This document shows, piece by piece, positions 35,430-45,786 of a stretch of 64,000 nucleotides of DNA (the first letter of the stretch is position 1; the number at the start of each line of letters is the position of its first letter). The position numbers and the translations under genes are program-made. Location of the stretch: contig QCXZ01000041.1 of NCBI GenBank assembly GCA_025024175.1, forward strand, positions 47,487,786 to 47,551,785, given 5' to 3'. The notes below the pieces were generated by a model. That model worked only from the letters and a program-made list of their open reading frames with translations. It was not told the origin of the DNA and ran no database searches. The stretch is from Rhyzopertha dominica. Taxonomy: Eukaryota; Arthropoda; Insecta; Coleoptera; Bostrichidae.

Positions 35430-35780
35430 CTGGTTCGTGACTCCANTGCTCGAAACGCTAAGTAATGAACCGCCACTGCGTCAGCCGCCGTTCGGCGACA
35501 GCCGGAAGCGCCGCCGCGGCTTCTTTGCTAAACAGACACCTAATCAAAGTTTGCAGCACGTTCGCACCGCAACCGCCCTGATACAGTACCAATTTCGAAC
35601 GTTGGCGGCCTGTCGGCCAGGAAAGTGCGACGGTTTAAGGTCGCNGACCGGAAAACTCTTTACCTGCGAAAGTTTTACAACTTTGCGTCGGGCTGCCGCA
35701 AAAGGAAAAGAACGCAACTCCGAAAGCAGTTACCGCCAACTTATGTACGTGCATTAGCTAAATCCCTATTTGTGTTTACT
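35430..35780. other. GC/CpG-rich noncoding island
   Basis: One of the most GC-rich parts of the window (GTCAGCCGCCGTTCGGCGAC, GCGCCGCCGCGGC, GGCGGCCTGTCGGCC), with Ns at 35446 and 35645. Overlapping frames on the plus strand (35437-35757, 35625-35855) share no known motif. Possible regulatory block or promoter. Confidence 0.35.
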
Positions 35781-35956
35781 GCACACGCCATGTGTTATGC
35801 TGAAACTTGCCCTTCAAGTTGGTCGTTTTTTGGTTACTCTGTAAGTTTATTATAGTGGGGACTTAAGAGAAACAAACTAAATCACATCCATAATTATTGA
35901 TGACTAGTGCTCCTACAATTAAATTTAAAGTTTTTCACGGATTATGAATTTATAGA

Positions 35957-36065
35957 TATAGTTTTTTCCAAGCTACCTCTGAGATTCCATATGTTTCATC
36001 TAGTGCGATCTACAATTTTCTTACTTGCTTACCAGTATGCTTCGGGGGCAGTTTCCGTCTTCACG
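35957..36065. repeat. Dispersed repeat, copy 2
   Basis: Matches 763-920 (AGTTTTTTCCAAGCTACCTC, CATATGTTTCATCTAG, GGGGCAGTTTCCGTCTTC). It lies just outside the 5' end of mariner copy B. Confidence 0.6.
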
Positions 36066-36141
36066 CCTACCAAAACTCCTTTTTACCAACTCCATCAGAA
36101 AACATCAGAAACATATCAGAAAACACGACTGTGTTTAAATA

Positions 36142-37471
36142 CAAGGCATGTTTTTTAAGTAAGCACCGTTTTGCGATTCCGCCGCCGCAGCGCTACGGTC
36201 GGCGTTCCGCGCATGCGCGCTGGTTACCTACATCTCTTGTCTACGCACTGACGCCATTACAGTTTGATTCTTCATTGTATACGTTATTTACTGAGTGTTT
36301 AAGATGCCTCCGATAATCGTGAGTCCCGCCGATTGTGAAGTACGGGCTCTTATGCGATTTCTTAGTGCTAAAGGCGTAAAACCTATCGATATTCATCGTG
36401 AGATCTGTGAAGTTTACGGACAAAACATTATGAGTGATGGAATGGTAAGGAAATGGGTGAGAGCATTTAAAGATGGCCGCACAAATGTGCATGATGAAGA
36501 ACGGAGTGGGCGTCCTTCGGTCGTTAATGAAGATTTGCTGCAGAAAGTGAAAGAAAAGGTGAGAGAAAACAGACGCTTTACAATTTCATAATTGTGCGAC
36601 TGCTTTCCTCAATATTCTCGTAGTGTTTTGTATCGCATTGTGACCGAGAACTTGAATTACCGGAAATTGTGTTCACGTTGGGTTCCGAAAATGTTGACGG
36701 ATTTGCACAAAACCCAACGTTTAGGCAGTGCATTGACTTTCCTTGAGCGGTACCACAATGAAGGTGAAGATCTTTTAGACCAAATTGTTACTGGTGACGA
36801 AACATGGGTGGCCTACGTCACACCAGAATCGAAACAACAATCCATGGAATGGCGACATTCATCATCACCCAAAAAAGTGAAGTTTAAGCAAACAATTTCT
36901 GCCCGGAAAATCATGTGCACAGTTTTTTGGGACAGAAAAGGAGTATTGCTAGTGGAGTTTCTGCCTCGTAATGAGACAATCAATGCAGCGTCTTATTGTA
37001 AGACATTGAACAATCTGCGTCGTGCAATCCAGAACAAAAGACGTGGCAAGTTGAGTAAGGGTATCGTTTTGCTGCATGACAATGCCCGTCCACATGTGGC
37101 TAATCGGACCAAAGATCTCATCAAATCTTTTAAATGGGAAACTCTAGATCATCCTCCATACAGCCCTGATCTGGCGCCCAGCGACTACCATTTGTTCCTG
37201 CACTTGAAGAAACACCTGAGTGGTCAGTGTCTTCAAGACGATAACGAAGTCGAAACATTTGTGATACAGTGGTTAACAAGTCAGGCGGCAGAATTTTATG
37301 AGGAGGGTATTCAAAAACTGGTGCCACGTTATGACAAGTGCCTCAATATTCACGGAAATTATGTAGAAAAGTAGATTAAGGTACAGGCTTTCATGTAAGA
37401 TAAAATTATTGCGATATCTTTGCACGTCTTTTTTTAATTCCAAAACATACTTGCTTAAAAAACATGCCTCG
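36142..37471 (+). mobile_element. Mariner copy B (nearly complete)
   Basis: Terminal repeats CAAGGCATGTTTTTTAAGTA (36142) and inverse ending ACATGCCTCG (37471), with TA on both sides (36140-36141, 37472-37473). Length 1330 bp, full length compared with copy C (1329 bp). The 3' repeat has small deletions (CATACTTGC where others have CGGTACTTAC). Almost identical to A and C by eye outside their deletions. Confidence 0.95.
36304..37374 (+). pseudogene. Mariner transposase, copy B, one nonsense codon
   Basis: The frame of 356 codons, the normal size for a mariner transposase, is open except for TAA at 36589-36591, where copy C has TCA. Order: N-terminal HTH ('CEVRALMRFLSAKGVKPIDI'), second HTH ('DGMVRKWVRAFKDGRTNVHD' onward), linker, then the DD34D domain with 'IVTGDETW', 'LLHDNARPHV' and 'PDLAPSDYHLF'. 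All three catalytic aspartates are present, unlike in A and C. A single C-to-A change is the only visible lesion. The ATG at 36304 is preferred over an earlier ATG at 36295 because it is shared by all three copies. Confidence 0.95.
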
Positions 37472-37529
37472 TAGTTGCCGTAAAATGCTTAATTAGTTAT
37501 TAGAGAATAGAAAACCACTTCATCGACCA

Positions 37530-37930
37530 TCACCGTCTCAAGACTTGAAACAGAGCCGAAAGCCGCAAACGGCTCGGTTAAACTCCGATCCGAACGAACC
37601 ATATGAAGAGCTGCAGATTAATTACGTGATCCGGGCCGTAATTCAATCATGTTTCGAAATGCACGGCGTCCGCGGGAACAGGGGGGGGGTGGGTTCTGTA
37701 TATGGGGCTGCGCTTCGCGGCCCGCCGAGCACCCTCAGATGCGGATTAATTGAACACTGCGCCGCGGTTTCCAGACGGGATGAACATTATGTCAGATATT
37801 ACATGAAGTATATGCACGCCGGCGGCGCCTCCGCCAAAAATTTCTGGCGGCGCATATCGGAATTCGCGACGGGGTTGAAGAATTCCCTGAATTGGAAAGT
37901 CGAGCGGCAGGTGCAAGTCAGCTTTTGATG
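37530..37930. other. GC/CpG-rich noncoding island
   Basis: GC-rich (CCGCAAACGGCTCGG, GGCCCGCCGAGCACC, GCACGCCGGCGGCGCC) with a run of nine Gs at about 37681-37689 and AT-rich TAATTAC sites inside. The 127-codon plus frame over this area has no family match and overlaps a minus frame. Candidate regulatory block. Confidence 0.35.
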
Positions 37931-38534
37931 TGTGTGTCATTAAAAATGGAAATAATAATTATGTAGAACGAAAGAAAGTTACAGGGAGGACATTTTTTCA
38001 TTTGCAACTCATTTTTAAGACCTGTTGCCTGAATATTTATAACAAGTTGCTTATCTTTTCTTTTTATTGTGAAAGCGCTGCGTACTCTTGGCCGTACCTA
38101 GGATTTTTATTTCGTCGTTTCCTAGGTTTCCGTCCCCTACCTCAGGGAGGTGACGCTGGTGTTCTCAGTTTTGTATTGTAACTTTTTTCTTGTTAGCTTT
38201 TCTACTTATATTTAATTGGGTTAATATTGGCCTAATGTGTTAACCTTAAATCTAGTTTAAATCTACATCCATTTCTTCTGCTTGTGACATCCGGCTATCA
38301 AATTCTGATGATGCCTGTGTTTTCAGCNCCTGTCTTTCTTTATTTCATTCCCGNTGACAGCTGGCTTTTAACACCCTGGAGATGTTGTTGCCCGGTCCAG
38401 ATATCACCTCGCCATTATTTTCCTGCTTACTTTTACTTTTTATGCTTTATTCTATTTGCCTCTTTCCCTACACTTTTCTCTCTGGTGTTGGTATCTCCAA
38501 GCTGTTGTCTTAAATCTTTAGTTCTGGCATCTGC
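37931..38534. other. No gene recognised; likely decayed repeat
   Basis: Pyrimidine-rich with Ns at 38328 and 38354. Its character resembles the neighbouring LINE relic and it may be that element's 3' part, but no motif was recognised. Confidence 0.35.
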
Positions 38535-39010
38535 TTGGGTACAGAAGTAGGTATTACTACGTGTCCTGGTGTCCCTTCCTCACCACATTCATATGATGGT
38601 CAATCATACCTCCCAAATCTATATGAGTTTGTGGGATATGGTCCATGGCCAGTCAGGAAGGGTATCATCCCCCAGGACAGCTATATATCTATCCTCTTCT
38701 CTATTGTTGGAAAAAGGCGTCTCACTCTTTCCCCCTTTTTTGCATATTTGCCACTCTTTGTCTACGGCTGTGTTTATCTCCTCTCTTTGTTATTGCTTCT
38801 ACATGACTGTTGCCGCTTTCCCAATTACTTGCTCTACATGACTAAGGAAACTTAATTTCTCGTCCACTGTAATTCCAAGGTACCGGTTAGTATGTCTCCA
38901 CCTAATTCTTTCTTCTGTTTTCTGCACTGCCATGTTCAGTTTAATTTCTTTGCACCGGTTGTTTAGTTCAATTACTATGTCGTTTAGTTTAGACTATTTT
39001 GTACGGTGTT
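38535..39010 (-). pseudogene. R1-like LINE polyprotein C-terminal relic
   Basis: The minus strand gives 'RWRHTNRYLGITVDEKLSFL' and 'SHVEQVIGKAATVM' (RT thumb), then, after stops, 'FLTGHGPYPTNSYRFGRYD' and 'YECGEEGTPGHVVI', the conserved end of R1/TRAS-type polyproteins with a Cys/His-containing tail. Several stops and a large internal deletion show decay. It belongs to a different clade from the LINEs at 32988 and 50036. Confidence 0.7.
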
Positions 39011-40169
39011 TCCTACAAGTCGAACTAGAGACATTTATATTTGAAGGTGTTCCTTGAACGGACCTTTGCTGCTCCTAGCTCTTTTTCATACATCATTTTG
39101 GCTCCCTGTATATTCTCAGTAGTTCTTCACGTTCTTCTACTAGTCCCGATCTGATACCTCCTTCTTTTCGCTTTTGCCTCTCTCCTTAGTTATTCCAGAT
39201 TTTGCTATTCCTTTTGTTTTCCCGTTTAATCAGCGGTGTCGAACCTTTCATAGTGTTCAGGCTAGATTTTTTGATTTGAATGCCAAGATGGACATGTACT
39301 GGCATCTATCGAGAGAACCAATAAAACACTAAAGGCGATAAGATGGAATAGGAAAAAAAAGGACAAGTTAGTCACAAAAAGATCACCAGCGTGTGTGTGC
39401 AATGTTAATTTATTGCCAATATTCGCGATCGCCCAGGTTCTAACTGAGTAAATCTATCAAAAGGGGGTTCCTCATTTCCATGTCCTTATTCTTCCCAACC
39501 CCCTAAAGAGACGAGGAAGTCAGGAAAACTGGGGTAAGTGCGCTTTATTTTTTTTACTTATAATCACGATCTGGTGCATAATTACATAGCTCTCTTGATT
39601 TTCTTTTGGGTAGTTTCCATCGCAATGGCAGGTTGTTGTATATATTTCTCCCTCAAGCAATGCCAGTTTGCGTTTTTTAGATTTTATTCTACTATAAATT
39701 CATGAAAAGTATGACGTTTTGCACACCACACTTCCAAAATCTGGAAGACACGACCGAAGACATGCACATTCCTGCTGTCAAGCTATGTACACTCACTTAC
39801 AATAGTTGTCAAAAGCGATTCCAGGGTGCGAGTTGCACGGCAGGAATTGCAAATGCTTCACTCATTGGTGTAACTGCCATAGTACTTCCGTTTTCAAGAC
39901 TATTCCTTATATGGGTATAAACAATGGCACACTCCACAAACTAGGTTTTTTTGGACAGTGCCAAAATCGATTGACTGGTCTGCTGCCAAGGCGTATGGCG
40001 ATGTTATCGAATTGCACAAATTCGCCTAGAGCCGAAGAATTCTTTTGTCGACGTCTGCTTCGTAATAATTTTTTTTCAGAATATGACAATTAGTCTGGGG
40101 ATTACTACTATTTAATATGAGAGCACGTCTGTAAATATGAGGTTTACAATTTCATCTTAAGGAGCTATC
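39011..40169. other. No gene recognised
   Basis: Mixed composition. Overlapping short frames at 39702-40093 have no family motif. Confidence 0.45.
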
Positions 40170-40680
40170 TCAATGGCACAGAATTTAACTTGCAAATCTC
40201 TAAATATAATTAAACAATATTATAATCCACTCTATACTGTCAGTTCCGACATTCCCCACCTGGCCTCAACCCATCATACGTCTGTAGTCATAAGAACCAG
40301 CGACATACGATTAAAGAACCCTCCGTTGCTGCATCCCCTAAACGAGCTCCCGTCAAATGACATTTTAAGCTTCTTTCAGCAATTTCGCGAAACAAGTGCG
40401 CGCAGCGCCGCCCGCGCCGGCCAAATGAAGTTAATGGAATTTTCAGCCGGTTTTCAGCTGAAGCCTTAATTTATGGCGTTACGCTAAAGAACGTCGCGCC
40501 GCATGAGTGACAAGCGAGTTTGCATGCCCGAACGGGGGTGATTAAAGGGCAGCGCACGAACCGGTGCATCGCGTGCATTGTAATATCAAATCTGGCGGGT
40601 CGTGCCCTCCGACGCTGATTTACAACGTTCGGACGACAGCGGCGGCTCGTGATACCTTCACTTCGCACCTGCATGTTTTG
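40170..40680. other. GC/CpG-rich noncoding island
   Basis: From about 40320 on: GAGCTCCCGTCAAATGAC, GCGCGCAGCGCCGCCCGCG, GGTTTTCAGCTGAAGCC and GACGACAGCGGCGGC. Competing short frames on both strands and no protein motif. Candidate regulatory block. Confidence 0.35.
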
Positions 40681-40931
40681 AGTTCTTTAAGGAAAATTTG
40701 GGTGTAACTTTCTAACATATGAAAATGGAAATACAACTTCAGTCTTCATGTTATATAAATAAATAATGCAAAGTTTTTGATTTCTGCTTTGCATATTGTG
40801 TTATAAAATTGATCTGGTTGGACGAATGTCGAAACGAGACGTTGTCAATATTTATCGAAATCAAAACATAAGCAAATCGCCAATTTATCGCACAATCAAA
40901 GAATGTCAAGAAGATATACTATATACAGGGT

Positions 40932-41235
40932 GTTCACGTTAACAGTCTACAATAGCTAACTTTTATTTGACGTCGCAGATTAGTGNTTTAAAGAGGAAAA
41001 TTTATTGGAGAAGAATTTGAAAAAAACGATTGAACATCATCTGTCAAAGATATTGACTACAAGTTTGTTATTGTAAATAGAACGACCCTACTTTTTATAG
41101 CGCATTCGATTCACCACAATCAACAAAAAAGTTTAAGATATCTACACCCTATAGTCATTTGCTTTTGAGATATTTCAAGTAATATTATTTCTGTTCACGG
41201 AACAGTTTACAACAGCTAACGTTTTTGTTATTTGA
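40932..41235. repeat. Direct repeat pair, transposon-end-like
   Basis: GTTCACGTTAACAGTCTACA... (40932-40970) recurs as GTTCACGGAACAGTTTACAA... (41193-41235), both continuing (C)AATAGCTAAC/AACAGCTAACG and ATTTGA. The first copy is preceded by TATACAGGGT, similar to other transposon ends in the window. It may be a duplicated terminus of an unidentified element. Confidence 0.55.
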
Positions 41236-41999
41236 AATCTTATCCGATGCAGACAGCTTCGACTTCTCAAGTGTTGCGTTTCACGTAAATTCTATTGGTG
41301 GTAAGGCAAAATCGACATTAATAGTAAGTAGTACGGCAATAATTTTTATCTTTCTATTATTCCTAGATCAACGAGACATTTAAGCAAAACGTACATTATC
41401 TTATTGGTCAGTGCCGAGCCACAGTACGTATTGCCAATAGAGTACTGATCACGTGTGCGTCTTGCGTTCGATGCGCATTGCATAGTAGAATAGCAGTATT
41501 CTTTAAAATCAACCTATCACCGTTTTGCAATACCTGAGTTATGTATATAAATACAAAATAACCGAAGTAGAGTATGATGGCTGTTACACTAAACTTTATG
41601 CGAATGTAAATTTATGAGTCAAAAACTCAATTTTCCTTAACACAAGTAAAATGTATCTCTTGTCTATATTTTCACACAACCCGTGTTCACTGCAAAAAAC
41701 CACAGGCTTGAGTATTGCAAGTGGCTAATGGATTGAAATAAGGGCGTAATATTGTAAGGAACATTCAAATTTTGACCATTTTTATCACACAAGCCCATCG
41801 AAAATATGAACACATACATTGCTACTAGTCCGAAAACCGATTGGCTTCACTGGCACTAATGGATAAGTACATTTTTACTTGTATCAAGAAAAATTGATTT
41901 TTCTATGTTATCCCCAGGGGATTTTACCTTCTTTTTACTCTTCACCAATGTAATCTTCAACCCTCTTCGAGGTTTGTATGCGCAAATGGGGCACCTACA
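41236..41999. other. No gene recognised
   Basis: AT-rich; no motif. Confidence 0.45.
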
Positions 42000-42570
42000 C
42001 TATCTGACGGTCTATGTTGGAACGGGAATTACGAAGTACCTGAATAAAATGGAGCTCGAAGCAAATGGGGATATACCTACTAATGCGTCATTAAACCCAA
42101 AGTATCACATATGCGATGTTATGCATGGAAATACACAAATTTAGGTTCTAGTTTCGAAACTGGAATGCTAGCGATAATATTTTGCAAGAGCTGTTGCCAA
42201 TACTTGTACATTTCGAGAGCAATGAATTTTTAGAAACTTTAATAAAAGCAATGTACAAGAACAATAACTTTTTGTGGACAGTACACCGTATGGTGACACC
42301 CAAAATATTTCTATAACGTTTTGGATCACATTAAGGTGTGTTCCTTTGGGACTATACTACTAGCAGTAGTTAGTTATAACAATGATCAGACTACAAATGA
42401 CGACAACACCACAGGTTTTGCAATGGTTAAAGAAGCTTTGGTGAAACGAGAATTTAATGTAAAATGTTACCTAGTACTATTAATGGTAGATAATTCTGCA
42501 GTGGAGAGAGAAGCTCTTCGAACGATAAAAAATGTCATGTATTCTGGATCCGCTCATGGTCTTCTTTAAA
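42000..42570 (+). pseudogene. MULE-like transposase relic
   Basis: The plus strand, with frame changes, reads 'ELEANGDIPTNASLNPKYHI', then 'FVDSTPYGDTQNISITF' (DDE entry, first aspartate), 'CVPLGLYY' and 'GFAMVKEALVKREFNVK', and 'MVDNSAVEREALRTI', which resembles the second-aspartate block (DDSxAERxAL) of MULE-type proteins found in arthropod genomes. Stops and frameshifts occur between 42144 and 42321. No terminal repeats were identified. Family assignment is from motif memory only. Confidence 0.5.
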
Positions 42571-43829
42571 CTCGTTGCCATTACTCTTATCTATTAAAAA
42601 AAATATCTTTCCCGGCCTGCATCCTGCAACGAATTTTGGCGTGTAATACATTTTCAGGGGTAAGAATTTTTACAGCAATGCATTGTGCAACAGCCAGCGG
42701 GACATTTACTTCGCTCATCGTATGACGGATAAACAAAACACATGGTTTTTCTACACTTGGCATCCCAATCTAACAATTCATAGCGTCCACCATAATGTAC
42801 CTAGCTGTTTGTAGGATTGTAGCTAACAGTTATATTATTTTTTTTTAAGAAATATCATCGTCTATGGCTTGTGTGCGGATGCTTATCTTTCTTAAACTTA
42901 AACATGAAATTGGAGGCTTCATAAATGTAGATGTCATATCTCTAATTCCACATTTAATCTCAGGATATGGAGTCGCGATGCTTGCATTGCTATGACAACT
43001 CAAAATAACGTATATAGATGCTCACACAATTCTGTCACTTTGTCCAACCGACTCAAAGGCAACTGGTGGCATCGTCATCTATATCTTCGTTTATGGATAG
43101 TATGACCTGATTTTATTCATATTATCTTTAATAATAGATGTCAAGTAGAAGTGATCTTAAAACGAACAAGGCCCTTCGTTAACTGTCTCTTATCTAGTAA
43201 CAGATTGCATATTGGCGGCACTCAATTCAAAAACCCATGGGTGTAATAGTATTAGGAGGTATAAATCCTACGTTAGGGAGATAATTTAAAATCACGTTTA
43301 TTTTCAGTACATACAAAAAAATACCCCGCTAGTTCCGCAATTCTACTGCATCTCAGCCTGCAGACGATCTCACTTCTTTCGAACTGGTTTCTCTGGGAAA
43401 CGTACTATGTACATCCTATTTTCCTTAAGGTAATGAGCGTGTGACGGCGTTTCAGGCACACACGTTGAACTTCCGTTTCCATTAAACTAAAGGCTCCGGA
43501 TCTACGTAAAGAGTGCAGTCCTCAATTTGGTCGGTAATGGCCGCAGTTTAAGTTCGCTCTGTATTTTTATCCTCGTTGGGGTGTTGGGAGAGAAATTTTG
43601 CTCTGACGAAAATTAGAGGATTCCGCGGGAAATTTAAAACAAGCGCACATGATTGTAGAGTACAAAATTGTCTCCGCAAACAAAATATTTTATGACGAGA
43701 CACCGAATAAAAAATGTATTATGAGGGAAATCTTCAACTTTCCAGCTGGATCCCTGCAAGTTCCCTTATATACATATTTTTCTTTGTAAAGTATATACTA
43801 CCATGTTCTTCTCTAGTGCACACCTTATA
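42571..43829. other. No gene recognised
   Basis: AT-rich, with a moderately GC-rich part at 43370-43660 (GAACTTCCGTTTCC, CTCGTTGGGGTGTTGGG). No motif. Confidence 0.45.
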
Positions 43830-44200
43830 ATACCATTTTCAGATGTTTTTAGACGTTAGCTGCACCCTCAAATATTATTTTAATATCGTACTTTGGGATT
43901 TTTTTGCCTATTCCTTACTCGGCCTTTTGTAGAATTCTTTTATCTCTATTTCTCTGGCCTCTGTGGGAGTATGGATATATTTAAGAGGCTAACAGTTTTC
44001 TGTTAATCGTTCTATTATTGCTCTTATGATTTCTTTACTAACTATAAACTCTGTGCCTAACAATCTGTTCTCTTNTTTGCACTATTTAGAAATATTCAAT
44101 TCAACTTCTTTGACACATTCTTTATTTGGCAGTNTCAGCGCTCCCGCCTTGAAGGTACCTCTCACATTCCATGTTGCTATAAGCATATTATTATCATATA
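43830..44200 (-). pseudogene. LINE endonuclease (APE-type) relic
   Basis: Minus strand: 'MLIATWNVRGTFKAGAL' (first endonuclease block with the catalytic asparagine), then, after a deletion, 'LLGTEFIVSKEIIRAIIERL', 'YIHTPTEAREIEIKEFY' (resembling NAHAPTEEK...FYE) and 'KYDIKIIFEGAANV'. The order matches the endonuclease of RTE/craniofacial-development-protein-like LINEs, as does the RT fragment at 32988. Ns, stops and frameshifts are present. The RT domain is missing. Confidence 0.65.
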
Positions 44201-45225
44201 TATTATCCCGTCTTTAGTTTTCTTTCCCTTTACCCAGTTTGTTTCTGTTGTCTTGCTCATTTATGACCATCTTATCCTGCGGTTTTCCATTTTCTTAGCA
44301 TTTTTCGTCGTTAATAGATCCTTTATTTTTAGGTTTTACGCAGTACCTCTTTTAGAGTTCCATCTTTTGCATCCTATTTATACTTTCTATCTTCAACAAA
44401 TAATTTTCGCTACTTTTTTTTTAATTTCCTTCCTTTATTCCACTTCTTCATTGCGTCTTCATTGCTCTTGCGTTATGTTTCCTCCTCCTTTTCAGTTAAA
44501 TCAGTTTCCACTATAATTCTAGTCCCGTTTATTTATTGTTACCTATTTTTGGTTTTGTCAGTTGTGAATTTAATCAATTTCATCCTATGTTCTTCCGTAT
44601 CTCATATTCTGACTACTTCTGCAATTTCCGGTTTTTATATCCAGCTTTTGATTACTTCTTTTAGATTGTAATGCATGAAAAGGGACAGCTTAATACAATA
44701 TTTTTTTTCTTTTCTGTGTGTTCCCTAATTTCAGCTCTACCTAATCCATTTATTGTTTCTTGTTCCAATAACGCTTCCTTCCGTTCTCATTCTTTTCTCT
44801 CTCTTCGTTTAATTGCTCTTGTCGTTTTTGAACTTCATTTCTTCCAGCACTTTCCTTACAGCCTCCATTTCCTCTAATGACGCTTCTTGCTCTATTTCTT
44901 TCCTTCTCACCCCGAAGTCTTTCTGCTCTTTAACAGGTAGCTACTGATTGTCCCACATGTCTAATTCTTCGAAGGTTGAGAGGGAGTCTGTACTATTTCG
45001 TTCTGGTAGCTTTTTCTTCATTTATTAGCGGGTAATTTTCAGCTATAACTGGTAACCTAACCAAACTCCGGCGCCGATTTTTTCTTGCGTTTAATAGTCT
45101 TTTTGCTACTTGCTGTGTTACACTATTAATGCTGGCTATCACTTTCACACAAAACTGAACTTTCTTCAAAAAGTTTAGCTCCGCTTTTTTGTTGAAGCCC
45201 TTTACCATATGTGATACTCTTAACA
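44201..45225 (-). other. Pyrimidine-rich stretch upstream of the LINE endonuclease
   Basis: The minus strand is purine-rich and, in broken frames, encodes lysine/glutamate-rich coiled-coil-like peptides (for instance near 44830-44900), as expected for a decayed ORF1 preceding the endonuclease at 43830-44200. This is inferred from position and composition only; a minus-strand frame at 44993-45226 has no known domain. Confidence 0.35.
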
Positions 45226-45720
45226 TCCAACGCGACCAACAAAATACTTCAGATACTCGTTTGGAACGAATCCACGCCGGTCGATTCCGTTCGATACCGT
45301 CGACAAGATCACCACCATTCGATCGTTTATCATGATTGGCCGCGGTCTTCGGGCCGGTGCCGACGCATCTGCAGCCGCCGCGTTAAGAATGTTAATTTCG
45401 GTTCGGGAGGTTTAATTAATAATCATTGGCACGCCATTTATTAACACGAATTGCTCCGCTCTAATTGGATGTCGCACATCGCGCAATCTCGCGGTCGCCA
45501 TTACTCATTCTGGTATTGGGGATTCGCGCTTGCACACCCAGTTTGTCGAATCGCCATAATTCACCCGGTGGCAAACAAACCCGCCAGCTGTCTGTCTAAA
45601 TTCGGGACGATGTCGTGCGATATAAATTTCGCAAAACTGGGGAAGAACGAATTAATTTTGGGAATTATGACGAGTCGAAAGGGGTCGGCGCCATTGGCGT
45701 GTCATTTTTAATCGCGCGGT
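45226..45720. other. GC/CpG-rich noncoding island with homeodomain-type sites
   Basis: CpG-rich (CCGGTCGATTCCGTTCGATA, CTGCAGCCGCCGCG, ATCGCGCAATCTCGCGGTCG) with clustered TAAT-core words (TTTAATTAATAATCATT, GAATTAATTTTGGGAATTA, CTAATTGGATG). The mixture of TAAT clusters and GC-rich words is typical of developmental enhancers. No protein motif in the frames on either strand. Confidence 0.4.
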
Positions 45721-45786
45721 TGTCAATAGGCTTGGCCAGCATATATTTAGTGACTTTATAATGCAAGTGTAGCCATACGTGCGGTG

